Source: Megaustenia siamemsis
Taxonomy: Eukaryota; Mollusca; Gastropoda; Stylommatophora; Ariophantidae
Assembly (NCBI GenBank): GCA_032433765.1
Contig: JAVIAB010000160.1
Location: 21,026,115-21,090,114 of the forward strand
DNA length: 64,000 nt
Direction of reading: 5' to 3'
In this document: positions 21,520 to 32,324 of the stretch, in pieces
Position numbering within the stretch: position 1 is the first letter of the stretch
Layout of the letters: every line of letters starts with the position of its first letter
The notes under the pieces: generated by a model
Database searches by the model: none
The model's input: only the letters and a program-made list of their open reading frames with translations
What the model was told of the DNA's origin: nothing
Program-made: the position numbers and the translations under genes

Positions 21520-22480
21520 CACTAAATACAATTCAAACAAGACAAATGAGATTTTTGGGACATGTTAAAAGACACAACAGCCTACTAAAAGTAAACTTAG
21601 AAGGGAAAATACAAGGTAAAAGATGTAAAGGAAGACCAACATTAACATGCAGGAGTAACATCAAAAGATGGATAAGTCAGCCTATGACAACCTGCACCAT
21701 CACAGCAAGAGACAGAGCGGAATGGTGCTTTGTGGTAGCCAACCTTCGATTAAAAACATAAAAATCAACATCAACAAAACAGAAGTCATGAATGTCGCCA
21801 AAAATAAACAGAACATCAACATAACTATAGAAGTCAGACAACTAAAACAAGTAGAGGAATTCAAATACCTAGGAAGTCTAATGGCAAACGATAATTCTCA
21901 AACAGCAGAGATAGAATCAAGATACAACAAAGCTTGTCAAATCATCGGACAGTTATCACCATTATTGTCCAACAAGGAAATAACTCTGGAGGCAAAACGA
22001 GCACTATACAATACAATCTTCATTCCAACGTTGTGCTACCAATGCCAGACCTGGACTTTAGATGCAAGAACAATAATAAAAATAACCTCTACAGAGATGA
22101 AATGTGTTAGACGAATGACAGGAAACAGTCTGAGAGATAAGATCAGAAATGAAGAACTGAGAAAAAAGCTAGGAATAGCCCCCGTCATAGAATATATAAA
22201 GAAACAACAGATAAAATGGTTTGCCACGTGACTAGCAGAAAGAACAAAACACAACACAGCGAGCCTTCAACAAACGTTGTGAGAACACCCGACCCAAGGG
22301 TCGACCAAGAAAAAGATGGATGGACGGAATATTAGAAGCACTAGGAAACATAACAGCAGCAGAGGCGAAGAGAAGAGCAAGAGACCGCAAATTATATCTC
22401 CTCTCGACACTGAAAGGCAGATGAAGAGGGATAGAAGAGGAAGAACCTTCGATGCGGAGACGGGCTTCAATGATGATGGT
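21520..22480 (+). mobile_element. LINE-D 3' fragment split by LINE-B
   Basis: LINE-D C-terminal coding ('NTIQTRQMRFLGHVKRHNS', 'CKGRPTLTCRSNIKRW') runs to 21750. It resumes at 22454 with 'GCGGAGACGGGCTTCAATG' and the GATGATG end. A 10-bp duplication AACCTTCGAT (21741-21750 and 22444-22453) marks the LINE-B insertion. Confidence 0.9.
21751..22443 (+). mobile_element. LINE-B fragment inserted in LINE-D
   Basis: 5'-truncated LINE-B whose frame is open from 'INKTEVMNVAKNKQ' through 'VEEFKYLGSLMANDNSQTAE', 'GQLSPLLSNKEITLEAKRAL', 'CQTWTLDART' and 'MKCVRRMTGNSLRDKIRNEE', with a frameshift near 22228. It then gives 'PKGRPRKRWMDGILEALG' and ends with the (GAA)-type tail. This is the best-preserved LINE-B here. 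Confidence 0.9.
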
Positions 22481-22483
22481 GTG

Positions 22484-22767
22484 ATAGCACCATTACATTT
22501 GGTTCTAGCCATTAATCTTTCTCATCAGTTTAGTCGATTAGAGCGTGTCTGTTCGGTTATTTCGTATGTTTGGATCGAAAGGAAGCAATTAGCCAGTTCG
22601 ATAAATCCATTCCTCGCGATAAAAATAAGCGATGTAATAAAAACAACTCTTTACACGCTCGGTACAATGATGTTGTGATCTCAAATGAAAGGCGACAATA
22701 ACACGCTAGCAGATGGATTCTCGTGCCTTGGTAAAATGAAAATGTGGTCTCTTAAAGTGAACACAGC
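22484..22767. other. No gene recognised
   Basis: Unique sequence between LINE-D and the 72-bp array; no supported feature. Confidence 0.5.
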
Positions 22768-23322
22768 TGCTGTAATGTGATCTTCAATAAAAGAGGATAA
22801 TTACATAAAAGAGAGCAGCTAGTTTCTATTAGCTGGTACAACTGTAATGTGATCTTCAACAAAAGAAAATAATTACTTAAAAGAGAGCAGCTAATTTCTA
22901 TTAGCTGGTACAACTGTAATGTGATCTTCAACAAAAGAAAATAATTACTTAAAAGAGAGCAGCTAGTTTCTATTAGCTGGTACAACTGTAATGTGATCTT
23001 CAACAAAAGAAAATAATTACTTAAAAGAGAGCAGCTAGTTTCTATTAGCTGGTACAACTGTAATGTGGCCTTCAACAAAAGAAATTAATTACTTAAAAGA
23101 GAGCAGCTAGTTTCTATTAGCTGGTACAACTGTAATGTGGTCTTCAACAAAAGAAAATAATTACTTAAAAGAGAGCAGCTAGTTTCTATTAGCTGGTACA
23201 ACTGTAATGTGATCTTCAACAAAAGAAAATAATTACTTAAAAGAGAGCAGCTAGTTTCTATTAGCTGGTACAACTGTATTGTGATCTTCAATAAAAGAGG
23301 ATAATTACATAAAAGCGAACAG
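22768..23322. repeat. 72-bp minisatellite
   Basis: Nearly eight copies of a 72-bp unit (GAGAGCAGCTAGTTTCTATT ... CTTCAACAAAAG); starts at 22811 and 22883 give the period. Because 72 is a multiple of 3, the minus strand stays open as a 24-residue repeat ('LLKITLQLYQLIETSCSLLS' and on). A coding role is not supported. Confidence 0.95.
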
Positions 23323-23585
23323 ATAATTTCTCACAGTTAGTCCAAGGATGATAAAATCTCCATCATCGTGTTGCATGCCCGCAGCAGAACGTTGCACACG
23401 CCACAGACGTCGGAAAGAATTTCTCCCTCTAGCCAGATCTCCCACTTTTTCTGTTGCCACGATCAATGTCTCTTTGATGTCTTGAAACAACCTCTTGATG
23501 TAACCATATTATTTTAATTGCCTCTGTAAATTATTCTTAATAAGCCAGTTATTTTTGTAATGTTTAAATTTTGTAATCTGTATTG
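23323..23585. other. No gene recognised
   Basis: Unique AT-rich sequence with no supported feature. Confidence 0.5.
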
Positions 23586-23587
23586 CA

Positions 23588-23795
23588 AACCAAGACTAAC
23601 ATGGACAAGTAAAATCAACAGATAGACAAGTCTATCCGGCTCCTTTTTTGGCTCAGGGACAACAATATAATGGGGATATAGTTTACTTCAATACTATGAC
23701 GATCTGCACCATCAAAGCAAGACACAAAGCAGAATGGCGCTCCATGGTAGCCAACCTTCGATGCGGAGACGGCACTCAGTCATAATGAAATATCG
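23588..23795 (+). mobile_element. LINE-D 3' end with 60-bp internal insert
   Basis: 'CAAGACTAACATGGACAAGT' and, after the insert, 'CTGCACCATCAAAGCAAGAC' to 'GGAGACGGCACTCAGTC' are LINE-D 3' sequence. The insert at 23636-23695 is not LINE-D; it is a near copy of 23965-24025. Confidence 0.85.
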
Positions 23796-23964
23796 TAATC
23801 TGTCCTCATTACTGTATTTTTAAAAATTATCGAAGGCATCCTACGGGTTTTTTTTTTCTGTAGTATCGAATGAACCGATTTTAAAACATCGAATAAAATG
23901 GAATATGGATATTGCGGGGTGCCTTTAGCAGAGACAATACGGTAGTTATTGATCCAGTAGACTG

Positions 23965-24025
23965 CCGGCTCCTTTTTTTGGCCCAGGGACAACAATATAA
24001 TGAGGATATAGTTTACTTCAATACT
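23965..24025. repeat. Source-like copy of the 60-bp insert
   Basis: Matches 23636-23695 except for one extra T and a few substitutions (GCCCAGGGAC for GCTCAGGGAC, TGAGGATAT for TGGGGATAT). It lies about 270 bp downstream in the same orientation. Confidence 0.9.
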
Positions 24026-24081
24026 TATTGATATAATGGCGTTTACGATAGGAGGGTTATTGATTTAGCGAGAATTCAGTA

Positions 24082-24738
24082 AACTATGGGAGGATTATAT
24101 TGTGCGTCATGTAGGAGCGTAACTGTCAGTATATTATGGAAGGATTATATTGTGCGTCATGTAGGAACGTAACTGTCAGTATATTATGGGAGGATTGTAT
24201 TGTGCGTCATGTAGGAGCGTAACTGTCAGTATATTATGGAAGGATTATATTGTGCGTCATGTAGGAGCGTAACTGTCAGTATATTATGGAAGGATTATAT
24301 TGTGCGTCATGTAGGAGCGTAACTGTCAGTATATTATGGGAGGATTATATTGTGCGTCATGTAGGAGCGTAACTATCAGTATATTATGGAAGGATTATAT
24401 TGTGCGTCATGTAGGAGTGTAACTGTCAGTATATTATGGAAGGATTATATTGTGCGTCATGTAGGAGCGTAACTGTCAGTATATTATGGAAGGATTATAT
24501 TGTGCGTCATATAGGAGCGTAACTGTCAGTATATTATGGAAGGATTATATTGTGCGTCATGTAGGAACGTAACTGTCAGTATATTATGGGAGGATTATAT
24601 TGTGCGTCATGTAGAAGCGTAACTGTCAGTATATTATGGGAGGATTATATTGTGCGTCATGTAGGAGCGTAACTGTCAGTATATTATGGAAGGATTATAT
24701 TGTGCGTCATGTAGGAACGTAACTGTCAGTATATTATG
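24082..24738. repeat. 50-bp minisatellite
   Basis: Thirteen copies with AACTGTCAGT at 24121, 24171, 24221 and so on every 50 bp. The unit includes AGGATTATATTGTGCGTCAT and GTAGGAGCGT. Copies are very homogeneous. Confidence 0.97.
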
Positions 24739-24824
24739 TAGTAATTGCAATATGGCAATTATGTTTCAGATAATAGGTTCATGGCGCCTGGGCAGTGGTT
24801 AGCTGTAGATGCTTTAAATGATGG

Positions 24825-25465
24825 GACAATGATTAACTGGGGAAAATATCAAATATTGGGGGAATAATTAACTGGGGAAAATATCAAATATTGGGGGAAT
24901 AATTAACTGAGGTAAATAACAAATATTTGGGGAATAATTAACTGGGGAAAATATCAAATATTGGGGTAATAATTAACTGGGGAAAATATCAAATATTGGG
25001 GCAATTATTAAATGGGAAAAATATCAAATATTGGGGGAATAATTAACTGAGGTAAATATCAAATATTGGGGGAATAATTAACTGGGGAAAATATCAAATA
25101 TTGGGCGAATAATTAACTGGGGAAAATATCAAATATTGGGGAAATAATTAACTGAGGTAAATATCAAATATTGGGGGAATAATTAACTGGGGAAAATATC
25201 AAATATTGGGGGAATAATTAACTGGGGAAAATATCAAATATTAGTGGAATAATTAACAGAGGTAGATATCAAATATTGGGGGAATAATTAACTAGGGAAA
25301 ATATCAAATATAGGGGGAATAATTAACTGGGGAAAATATCAAATATTGTGGAATAATTAACTGGGGAAAATATCAAATATTGGGGGAATAATTAACTGGG
25401 GAAAATATCAAATATTGGGGGAATAATTAACTGGGGAAAATATCAAATATTGGGGGAATAATTAA
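24825..25465. repeat. 35-bp minisatellite, left block
   Basis: About 18 copies of GGGGGAATAATTAACTGGGG followed by AAAATATCAAATATT. The same unit resumes at 31408-32100, beyond the inserted elements, so one array was split. Confidence 0.95.
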
Positions 25466-25475
25466 CTTGTGAAAA

Positions 25476-25812
<337 letters not shown>

Positions 25813-27220
25813 CTATCTTTCGTTCGCCTGAAGTATTGTCTATATCTGCAATGTCGTTTTCTGTATAAATTTTACTGTCTTTTGTAATTCTTGCAGTGGC
25901 CTATATAGTTTTGTCGGTAGTGTTGTATCTATGGGCCAATTTCCTCAGTCTACAATATTCAGTGCAGTCTTGAAGTATGTGTTCAGCAGTCTGAGGCGCC
26001 TGTCCACATGTACAAGCAGTTGAGGTGCCGATCTTGTTTTTGTATACATGTGACTATGGAGTTGATTGTGTCCTGTTCTGAGGCGTATAATGATAACTTG
26101 TTCATATCTATTCATATTATAAAAGGCATCCTGATTTGGGGCTTGTGGTCCTCTGATTGATTTGATTATCTGTTTCTTATGATGGTATGTAACCAGTGTG
26201 TCTAGTTGTGTGCATGTTGAACCTTCCTTTGCCAACTGATCTGCTTTCTCATTTCTTGGTATACCACAGTGAGATTGGATCCACTGCAGGGCAACCCTGT
26301 GGTGCTTGCAGAGTTCAGTCAATAAGGTCTGCAGATGTGGTAATTTTCTGGATTGTAATGCCTGAAATACTGATCTTGCATCTGTCAAAAACACTACAGG
26401 CTGTGGGCTTAGGTTACTGTTCAGCAGTTTTTCTATTGCCAACTTTATTGCTTGGATTTCTTCATCATAATTGTGACGATATTTCCCTGTTGCTATTTTA
26501 TTCATATACCTAGTGTTATTCGGGTACTCTATATATGCACCTGCTCCCCCATTCTTTACTGTATTGTGTGCTGATCCATCTGTGTACACACGAATCCATA
26601 GGTCTTGTGGGTATTCTTCATCCAGGAAACTGAGAGTTATTGTTTTTCGCTGTAGACTATTTTGTTCCTCTTTGTCAACTATTCCTTTTACTTCTGTCCG
26701 TATTTGTATTGATAATCCTGATTCTTCTGTCCAGGGAGTCTATTCTGGTATAGGTAATAGGGGGTTAACATCTCTTTTGGCATGTCTGGTGCTTGTCTAC
26801 TAATACGCGAGGCTTGGTGGATAAAACTGCTTCTCTTAAGTAGTCCCAATGCAAGATTTTGGAATCGGTCCTTCATTGGATGTCTCGGCATGCAAGCAAA
26901 TTTGTGTGCCTGTATCAGCACCTTTGTGTCTCTCCGTTCTCTCAGTGCTGGCATCCTCCACAATTTCTCCATCTCCAATATTGGTGTTGATTTCATTGCT
27001 CCTGTGATGATCCTAAGTGCCTGGTTTTGTACTTTGTCCAGTTGCTTGCAGTGTGGTGTTTGATACTAAGCACCATGCAGATGATCCATATTCTAAATGT
27101 GGGCGTATACTCTGTTGGTAAACTTTACTGAGTATTTTCCCACTCGCACCCCACGTGGTTCCACACAGCTTTCTTAGAATAGCCAACTTTCTCCTTGCTT
27201 TTTGGGTTGCCTTATTTTAG
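25813..27220 (-). mobile_element. LINE-E2, 5'-truncated
   Basis: Antisense I/jockey-like LINE with a C-terminal RNase H. The 3' terminus ('CGAACGAAAGATAG' on the element strand) is shared with the copy at 60544. Sequence matches 60544-61920 closely and stops at about 27217, near the SINE-2 insertion. Confidence 0.9.
25945..26589 (-). pseudogene. LINE-E2 RNase H domain
   Basis: RNase H1-type fold that would degrade the RNA strand of the element's RNA-DNA hybrid. All four acidic positions are visible: 'MYTDGSAHN' (Asp), 'EEIQAIKLAIE' (Glu), 'VVFLTDARSV' (Asp) and 'NEKADQLAKEG' (Asp), with 'QWIQSHCG' before the last. The domain is open for 214 codons, but the RT that should precede it is frameshifted or missing, so the copy cannot move itself. 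Confidence 0.85.
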
Positions 27221-27480
27221 TAAGTAAGTAAGTAAAGTACCCCCGTCACGCCAAGTGGCGTATAGGGAATATGGTGTTAGTGACCCTATATTTTAAAGAC
27301 CTTCAGCACATGATTTTTGGGGTAATGTGGTCGGTATTACGCCCGTGCGCTTCACTTTCCCTGAAAAAAATCCGGTACCCATTTAAGGCTGGGTGAACCC
27401 GGAAGCCGTTGGTTGGGATCGAACCCTACCCCTTGTCCTTTATAGTCCAGTTCACTAACCACTGAGCTATCGCGGCTCCC
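27221..27480 (-). mobile_element. SINE-2, tRNA-derived
   Basis: Minus-strand head 'GGGAGCCGCGATAGCTCAGT' contains box A, and 'GGGTTCGATCC' is box B. The body includes 'CACTAACACCATATTCCC' and the hairpin 'CGCCACTTGGCG', and the tail is (TTAC)n. A 13-bp target-site duplication TGCCTTATTTTAG (27208-27220 and 27481-27493) defines the ends exactly. Confidence 0.92.
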
Positions 27481-27602
27481 TGCCTTATTTTAGGGTGACC
27501 ATTTTTTCTCCATTGTTTTCGGGGACATTTGTCATATTGTTTACATTTCAGATGATTTTTTTGCTTATTTCTGAGGCTGTCCCACAAAATCGGGGATGAA
27601 CG

Positions 27603-27604
<2 letters not shown>

Positions 27605-27669
<65 letters not shown>

Positions 27670-27673
27670 ATAC

Positions 27674-27729
<56 letters not shown>

Positions 27730-27775
27730 TTATTTATATTTATTTATATTTATTTATATATATATTTATAATATG
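27605..27775. repeat. Compound AT/GT/ATTT microsatellite
   Basis: Alternating (TA)n, (GT)n and (TTTA)n blocks. Long open frames of Ile-Tyr or Val-Cys across it are low-complexity artefacts. Confidence 0.95.
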
Positions 27776-28189
27776 TGTGGGTGGGTGTGTGACTATGTGT
27801 GTGCATTTTGTAGATGCAAAAAAAAAAAAAAAGATTACTTTAAATTTCATAATAACTGTGTTTATTTGCTGTTTGATTTTATTTTTGTTAATATTCACGG
27901 TACTTATGCGATACACGCATTTATGAAATGACAATAGCTATAGTCCGTTCAGATTCGTTTGCCGAGATGTTATGATTTATAATTCAAAAAGTTCTTGATG
28001 ATTTCACATGATTTTTGGCATACGGTGTTAAAATGTCCATGTCACGAGAACATATGTGTTACTCGATGTCTAGCTATAACGGTTTTCTTAAAGCGGCGAA
28101 TTCCTTTGATCTTTGCCCATGTAACTATTATTTTGACCCTAATCAAAATGTTTTACAGTAATCTAGTGCAACGATGACCCATAGGCGTG

Positions 28190-28455
28190 TCCATACAATT
28201 TTACTTGGTGGCAAGTATACAAATTTTAAATTATATATAGAACTTTTGTTCGTAGAGTCAATTTGATATAGTTCCATGCTCTTGGTGTGAGTTTCCCAAA
28301 TGTTGTCGCTGCCTTTCAAATACGTACATTTAGTTCCTCATCTAAGGAAAGTGTGGCTGTAATAGTGGATCCAAGATAGCTGAACTTCTGTACTGACTCA
28401 AGCAGGCTTCCATTCAAAGTAATGGTTGTTGGTTTGCTTATAACATATTTTTGAT
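28190..28455 (-). mobile_element. LINE RT remnant inside Sailor-like copy 1
   Basis: Minus-strand translation gives pieces such as 'QLSWIHYYSHTF' and 'GSDNIWETHTKSMELYQI', resembling the post-palm 'YLGS...EI..RI' region of a LINE RT. The segment is absent from the same place in copy 2. Boundaries are approximate and the family is not one of those labelled here. Confidence 0.5.
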
Positions 28456-28464
28456 TGCTTGGGT

Positions 28465-28482
28465 GGTCTTGAACAATAAACT
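28465..28482 (-). promoter_or_regulatory. Decayed histone-type 3' stem-loop (candidate)
   Basis: About 70-85 nt after the copy-1 transposase stop, the element strand reads AAACAGTTTATTGTTCAAGA then CCACCCAAG. The 3' half (TTCAAGACCACCCA) fits a histone stem-loop 3' arm and flank, but the 5' arm no longer pairs. The place corresponds to the intact hairpin of copy 2. Confidence 0.4.
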
Positions 28483-28550
28483 GTTTAACAAATCAACTAG
28501 GAAATTTTGCAAATCAAACTATTTATCTGTAGACTTAATCAGAGTAATGA

Positions 28551-29834
28551 TCATTCAGAATCAGACGAGTCAAATAGGTCGATTACTGCTTTCGGCTGAA
28601 CAAACAACAAACCATCCTTTTTCCAATATTCTTCTTCTTGTCGTAACACATGATCCTCACATTTTACCCAGTAGTCTTTATTTATATTTGATAGAGCCTG
28701 ATTTGTAAGTGTCTCAACATCGCATAATTTGAAAGTTTTATTTGTATATGCTACGTGTCCTTTAACTTTTGCCCAAACTAGTTCTATAGGATTTAAGTGT
28801 GCATGATATGGAGGTAGTCTCAAACATCTATGGCCATGTTCTTGAATTAACTTGTCTATTTTAAATATCTTTGTACGTTGTGTCTGTTTTACAAGGCTAA
28901 GCAATTCGAGTTTCAAGTAGCTGTCGTTAACTTGTATGTGTTCTTTTATGAGCCACGTTTTGATTGCATCTTTTGTACTTGATGATGTTGGGATTCTATC
29001 TTCTACGTTAACTACGTTATGGTATGAAGCATTGTCCATTATCAGACAAGAAGGTCGATCTAATATTGGAAGGATACTTTTCTCGATCCAATCTTTAAAT
29101 ATGTGCCCATTCATTTCGGAGTGGTAGTCTCTATTGTCTATGGATTTTGAAATGAAAACGAGATGAGCATTCTGCAACAACCCATTATGTCTGCTACCTG
29201 CATGTGCAAGTATCAAACGTTGCCCTTTACTGCTTGGTACTGATCTTTTAATACTTCCATCTGCTAACTGCCATTCCTTTTCATTTGTATGATGAGCGTT
29301 GATCCAAGTTTCATCTAAATAAACAATATCATAATCATTTTCGCGCATTTCCTTCACTTCACGTAAATACTTGCTTCTAAGAGCTACTAGATGTGGCTTC
29401 TCACAAATAATGTTTTTTCCACCAGCATACTTTCTAAAGGTGAAGCCTGCACTTCTTAATATTTTCCATAATTAAGTTTTTGATATTTCAATGTCGTTGT
29501 TAGTTTTCAGCCAAAGCTTCAACTTTCTAAGTGTCACTTCTTCGTTTATATCAAACATTCGACAGATTTCTCTTTTTACTAGGTCCTTATCAAAACTGTC
29601 TAACGTTTCTTTCCTTCCTTGCTTTCTTGCATTTGTTGGCAATAAATATCCGCTTCCTTTAACTATTCGATCAAATGAACGTTTACACAAACCTAAAATA
29701 TGCATTGTTCTCTTCTCAGGGTTTGATAAAGAACAATAAAGATGTCCCTTTTTACGCTCTCTGCAGAAGTATTGATAAATCTTTATAGCAATGTTATGCT
29801 CAGTAAAATATTTTGCCTTTATATTCATTCTCAC
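28551..29834 (-). pseudogene. Sailor-like transposase, one premature stop
   Basis: About 427 codons. The N-terminal 120 residues are helix-rich and probably DNA-binding ('RTMHILGLCKRSFDRIV', 'REICRMFDINEEVTLRKLKL'). The catalytic part has 'YDIVYLDETWINAHHT' (Asp), 'SCLIMDNASYHNV' (Asp) and 'HLNPIELVWAKVKG' (Glu). I count 83 residues between the second Asp and the Glu, far beyond the 34-39 of ordinary Tc1/mariner and close to the DD82E group called Sailor. A single TAA near 29473 interrupts the frame. The gene ends in an acidic 'DSSDSE', shared with copy 2. Confidence 0.9.
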
Positions 29835-30423
29835 ATAGACTTGCAGAAGATAATATGGATAGTGCCGCCTCCTTTCTGTAAATATTGAGATTTGCCTCTG
29901 AATTATGACTCGAACTCGAGTCTACGGCCGTGATTTTGACGTCACATAATTTCCGGTTTCGGCTAAAATGTCATTTTGTGCTAAACGGGAAATTTCATAT
30001 GTAACATTTCTTTATAAAAATTTATAGTGGAAACATAACTATTTTAGGACGGTGCGCATTCAGCCGTGAAGGGCATGCCTATATGTTAAAGAATCAGCTG
30101 TGAGATGTAAGCATCTACATAATCCCGCCGGTGTTTATAATATCGATTAACTTTTTTTTAATATAGGTTAAATAAGGCATCTTTGAAACTGGATCACATT
30201 TCTTTGATAAAAAAATATTTTTATAGCGACATTAGTATTCTAAACCTAACTTCAAAAGATCAATGCAAATGAACAATAAGTTTTTGAAAAAAATAAATTA
30301 ATGTCTAGGCAAACGAATCTGAGCGGACTATAGTTTTGTTTCTCAATAACAAAAAAAAAGTTTAAAATAAAAAAAATGTAAACAACATGTACATATCAAT
30401 TGCAATATTAAAGTAATGTTTAC

Positions 30424-31375
30424 AGTGCCTTATTTCTACTGAAGAGGTTGTTGCCTCGGCGTGGTACTTGTTTTTTGAGTGTATCTTTCTCAAGATCTCA
30501 TGATTTGAAGCAAGTTTTTCACTGAAGTTTCACACGATAAATTAATGTTAGTTTTTGCTGTTAACATGGCTTGCACCGTGCTCACATTAATCCGTGATTT
30601 CTCTTCGGACCATACGTAGTTCATTTGAGAAAATAGTCTTTCTACGGATGCATTGCTGCCAGGTAAGCACATAAAAAGTTGAAGAATTCTCTTCACATTA
30701 GCACGTGGTACATTATTTTCTTTCAAGTACCTGAGTACTTCATTCCATTTTCTACATGGGGGCTTGTTACTGAACCACTCACATTCTTTTTGCAACAGAT
30801 GACCTCGCAAATAAGTAAATTCATCAAAGAGCTCATCACGATTGACGTTTACAACTTCATGACACTTTGAAGATATCTGTTCTACTACATTATCAAAATG
30901 TTTCCTTTCAAGCACATTATCCAAGAGAAGGCAGCTCAGTTGTGACAAGTCCTCATTGTGCTTGTTCCAAGACTGCAAGTAATGTACAGCAGTATTATAT
31001 AATTCTTTTCTTATTTGGAAATACCGTTTCATTAGGATGTCACCACTTTCTACTAAATCAGTTAGCAAACTCTTTACCATGTGTGGTATGAAATTTTCAT
31101 CGTGTCGAGTTTCTAATTTTATAATGAGATTGTTCACAGCTAGTGCTGATTCTGTTGCACTCTTGTCCTCGCCTTCAATCGCCTTAATTGTTTCATGGAA
31201 GAGTGATGCGTGAGAATGAGCAAAGCTGAGCCAAAGCTCTGATTCACTGTTTTCAAAGAATTGTTTCAATATTGTAGGACAGTGTGTTTCTGACAAGAAG
31301 AAAGATCTCAGTGATTGATACAGTTTCAATATTCTTTCCAAGGCTGGAAGTAATGACAATCACCTTATATTCGAA
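30424..31375 (-). mobile_element. hAT transposon fragment
   Basis: Contains the C-terminal transposase coding region described next. A possible hAT-type terminus 'CAGTGCC' lies at 30424. The opposite end was not found, and at about 31375 the sequence passes into the 35-bp array, so the element is 5'-truncated or deleted. Confidence 0.6.
30490..31359 (-). pseudogene. hAT transposase C-terminal part
   Basis: A 289-codon frame whose last third carries the hAT dimerisation region: 'ILQLFMCLPGSNASVERLFS' followed by 'SRINVSTVQAMLTAKTN'. Upstream are helical segments with no visible zinc finger. Full hAT transposases are about twice this length and begin with a BED finger and the first catalytic Asp, both missing here. 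The frame is otherwise intact. Similar to ZBED/ZNF862-like hAT proteins by motif; a domesticated gene is possible but unsupported by context. Confidence 0.75.
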
Positions 31376-31407
31376 AAACCTAATAATTACTTAAACTCCT
31401 GTCCAGC

Positions 31408-32100
31408 AGGGGAATAATTAACTGGGGAAAATATCAAATATTGGTACAATAATTAAATATACATTTAAAAAAGTAAAGAGCCCTGTCACGCCAAGTGGCG
31501 TATAGGTAATATGGTGTCAGTGACCGTAATTTTACAGACCTTTTGCACATGATTTTTTAGGTAGTTTGATCGGTATTACACCCGTACTGCTTTATTTTGC
31601 CAGAAAAAAATCCGGTACCCATTAAAGGCTGGGTAAACCTGAAAGCCGTCAGTCGGAATTGAACCCGACCTCTTGTCCTTTGTAGTCCAGTTCACTAACC
31701 ACTGAACTATAGCGGGTTCCTAATAATTAACTATGGACGGCATAAAATATTGGAACAATAGTTAACAGAGGGGAAATATCAAATATTGGGACAATAGTTA
31801 ACAGGGGAAAATATCAAATATTGGGACAATAGTTAACAGGGGGGAAATATCAAATATTGGGACAATAGTTAACAGGGAGGAAATATCAAATATTGGGACA
31901 ATAGTTAACAGGGGAAAATATCAAATATTGGGACAATAGTTAACTGTCGATAATATTACATAAAAGGGCAGTAATTAACTGAGAATAGCATCAGATATAG
32001 GGATAATAATTAACTATGGAAAACATTAAATATTGGGGCGATAATTAACTGGGGGAAAATTAAATATTGGGGCAATAAATAACTTTGGGTATCATAAAAT
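31408..32100. repeat. 35-bp minisatellite, right block
   Basis: GGGGAATAATTAACTGGGGA units reappear at 31408-31455, are split by SINE-2, and continue from 31715 as a variant with GGGACAATAGTTAACAGGGG. It is the continuation of 24825-25465. Confidence 0.9.
31470..31722 (-). mobile_element. SINE-2
   Basis: Antisense SINE-2 in the array. Box B survives as 'GGTTCAATTCC', and the CGCCACTTGGCG hairpin is intact near 31490. More diverged than the copy at 27221. Confidence 0.88.
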
Positions 32101-32324
32101 GTAATAGTCACCTCGAGGTAACATCAAATAATGGGGAGATTAACCGAGGATAACCCTACCGAAATGAAGGAACAAATTTTAAACGAGAACATTATTTCCT
32201 TTGAAATGGCACAATCAGTTCGAGATAACATTTCCATTTGAAAGGCAATATTGATAACGATTACGAAGAGGAAACACGATTAGGGGAGTATCGACGTTTT
32301 AATGACGGGGAATGATTGAATGTT

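Larger units (their letters stand above)
27941..30330 (-). mobile_element. Sailor-like (DD82E-type) transposon, copy 1
   Basis: A 2.39-kb cut-and-paste element with TA at both borders (27939-27940 and 30331-30332) and inverted termini of about 34 bp (TAGTCCGYTCAGATTCG then TTGCC...). It holds one transposase on the minus strand and an antisense LINE remnant between the gene and the left terminus. Long AT-rich noncoding arms lie on both sides. Confidence 0.88.

Noticed and set aside
22768..25465. CRISPR-like arrays of direct repeats
   Set aside because: Units are contiguous tandem repeats without unique spacers, and the setting is a eukaryotic genome.
27596..27931. Open frames rich in Ile-Tyr and Val-Cys
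   Set aside because: They are produced by the compound AT/GT microsatellite.
30490..31359. Domesticated hAT-derived host gene
   Set aside because: The frame is intact but covers only the C-terminal half, lies in a minisatellite among other elements and shows no promoter or splice signals.
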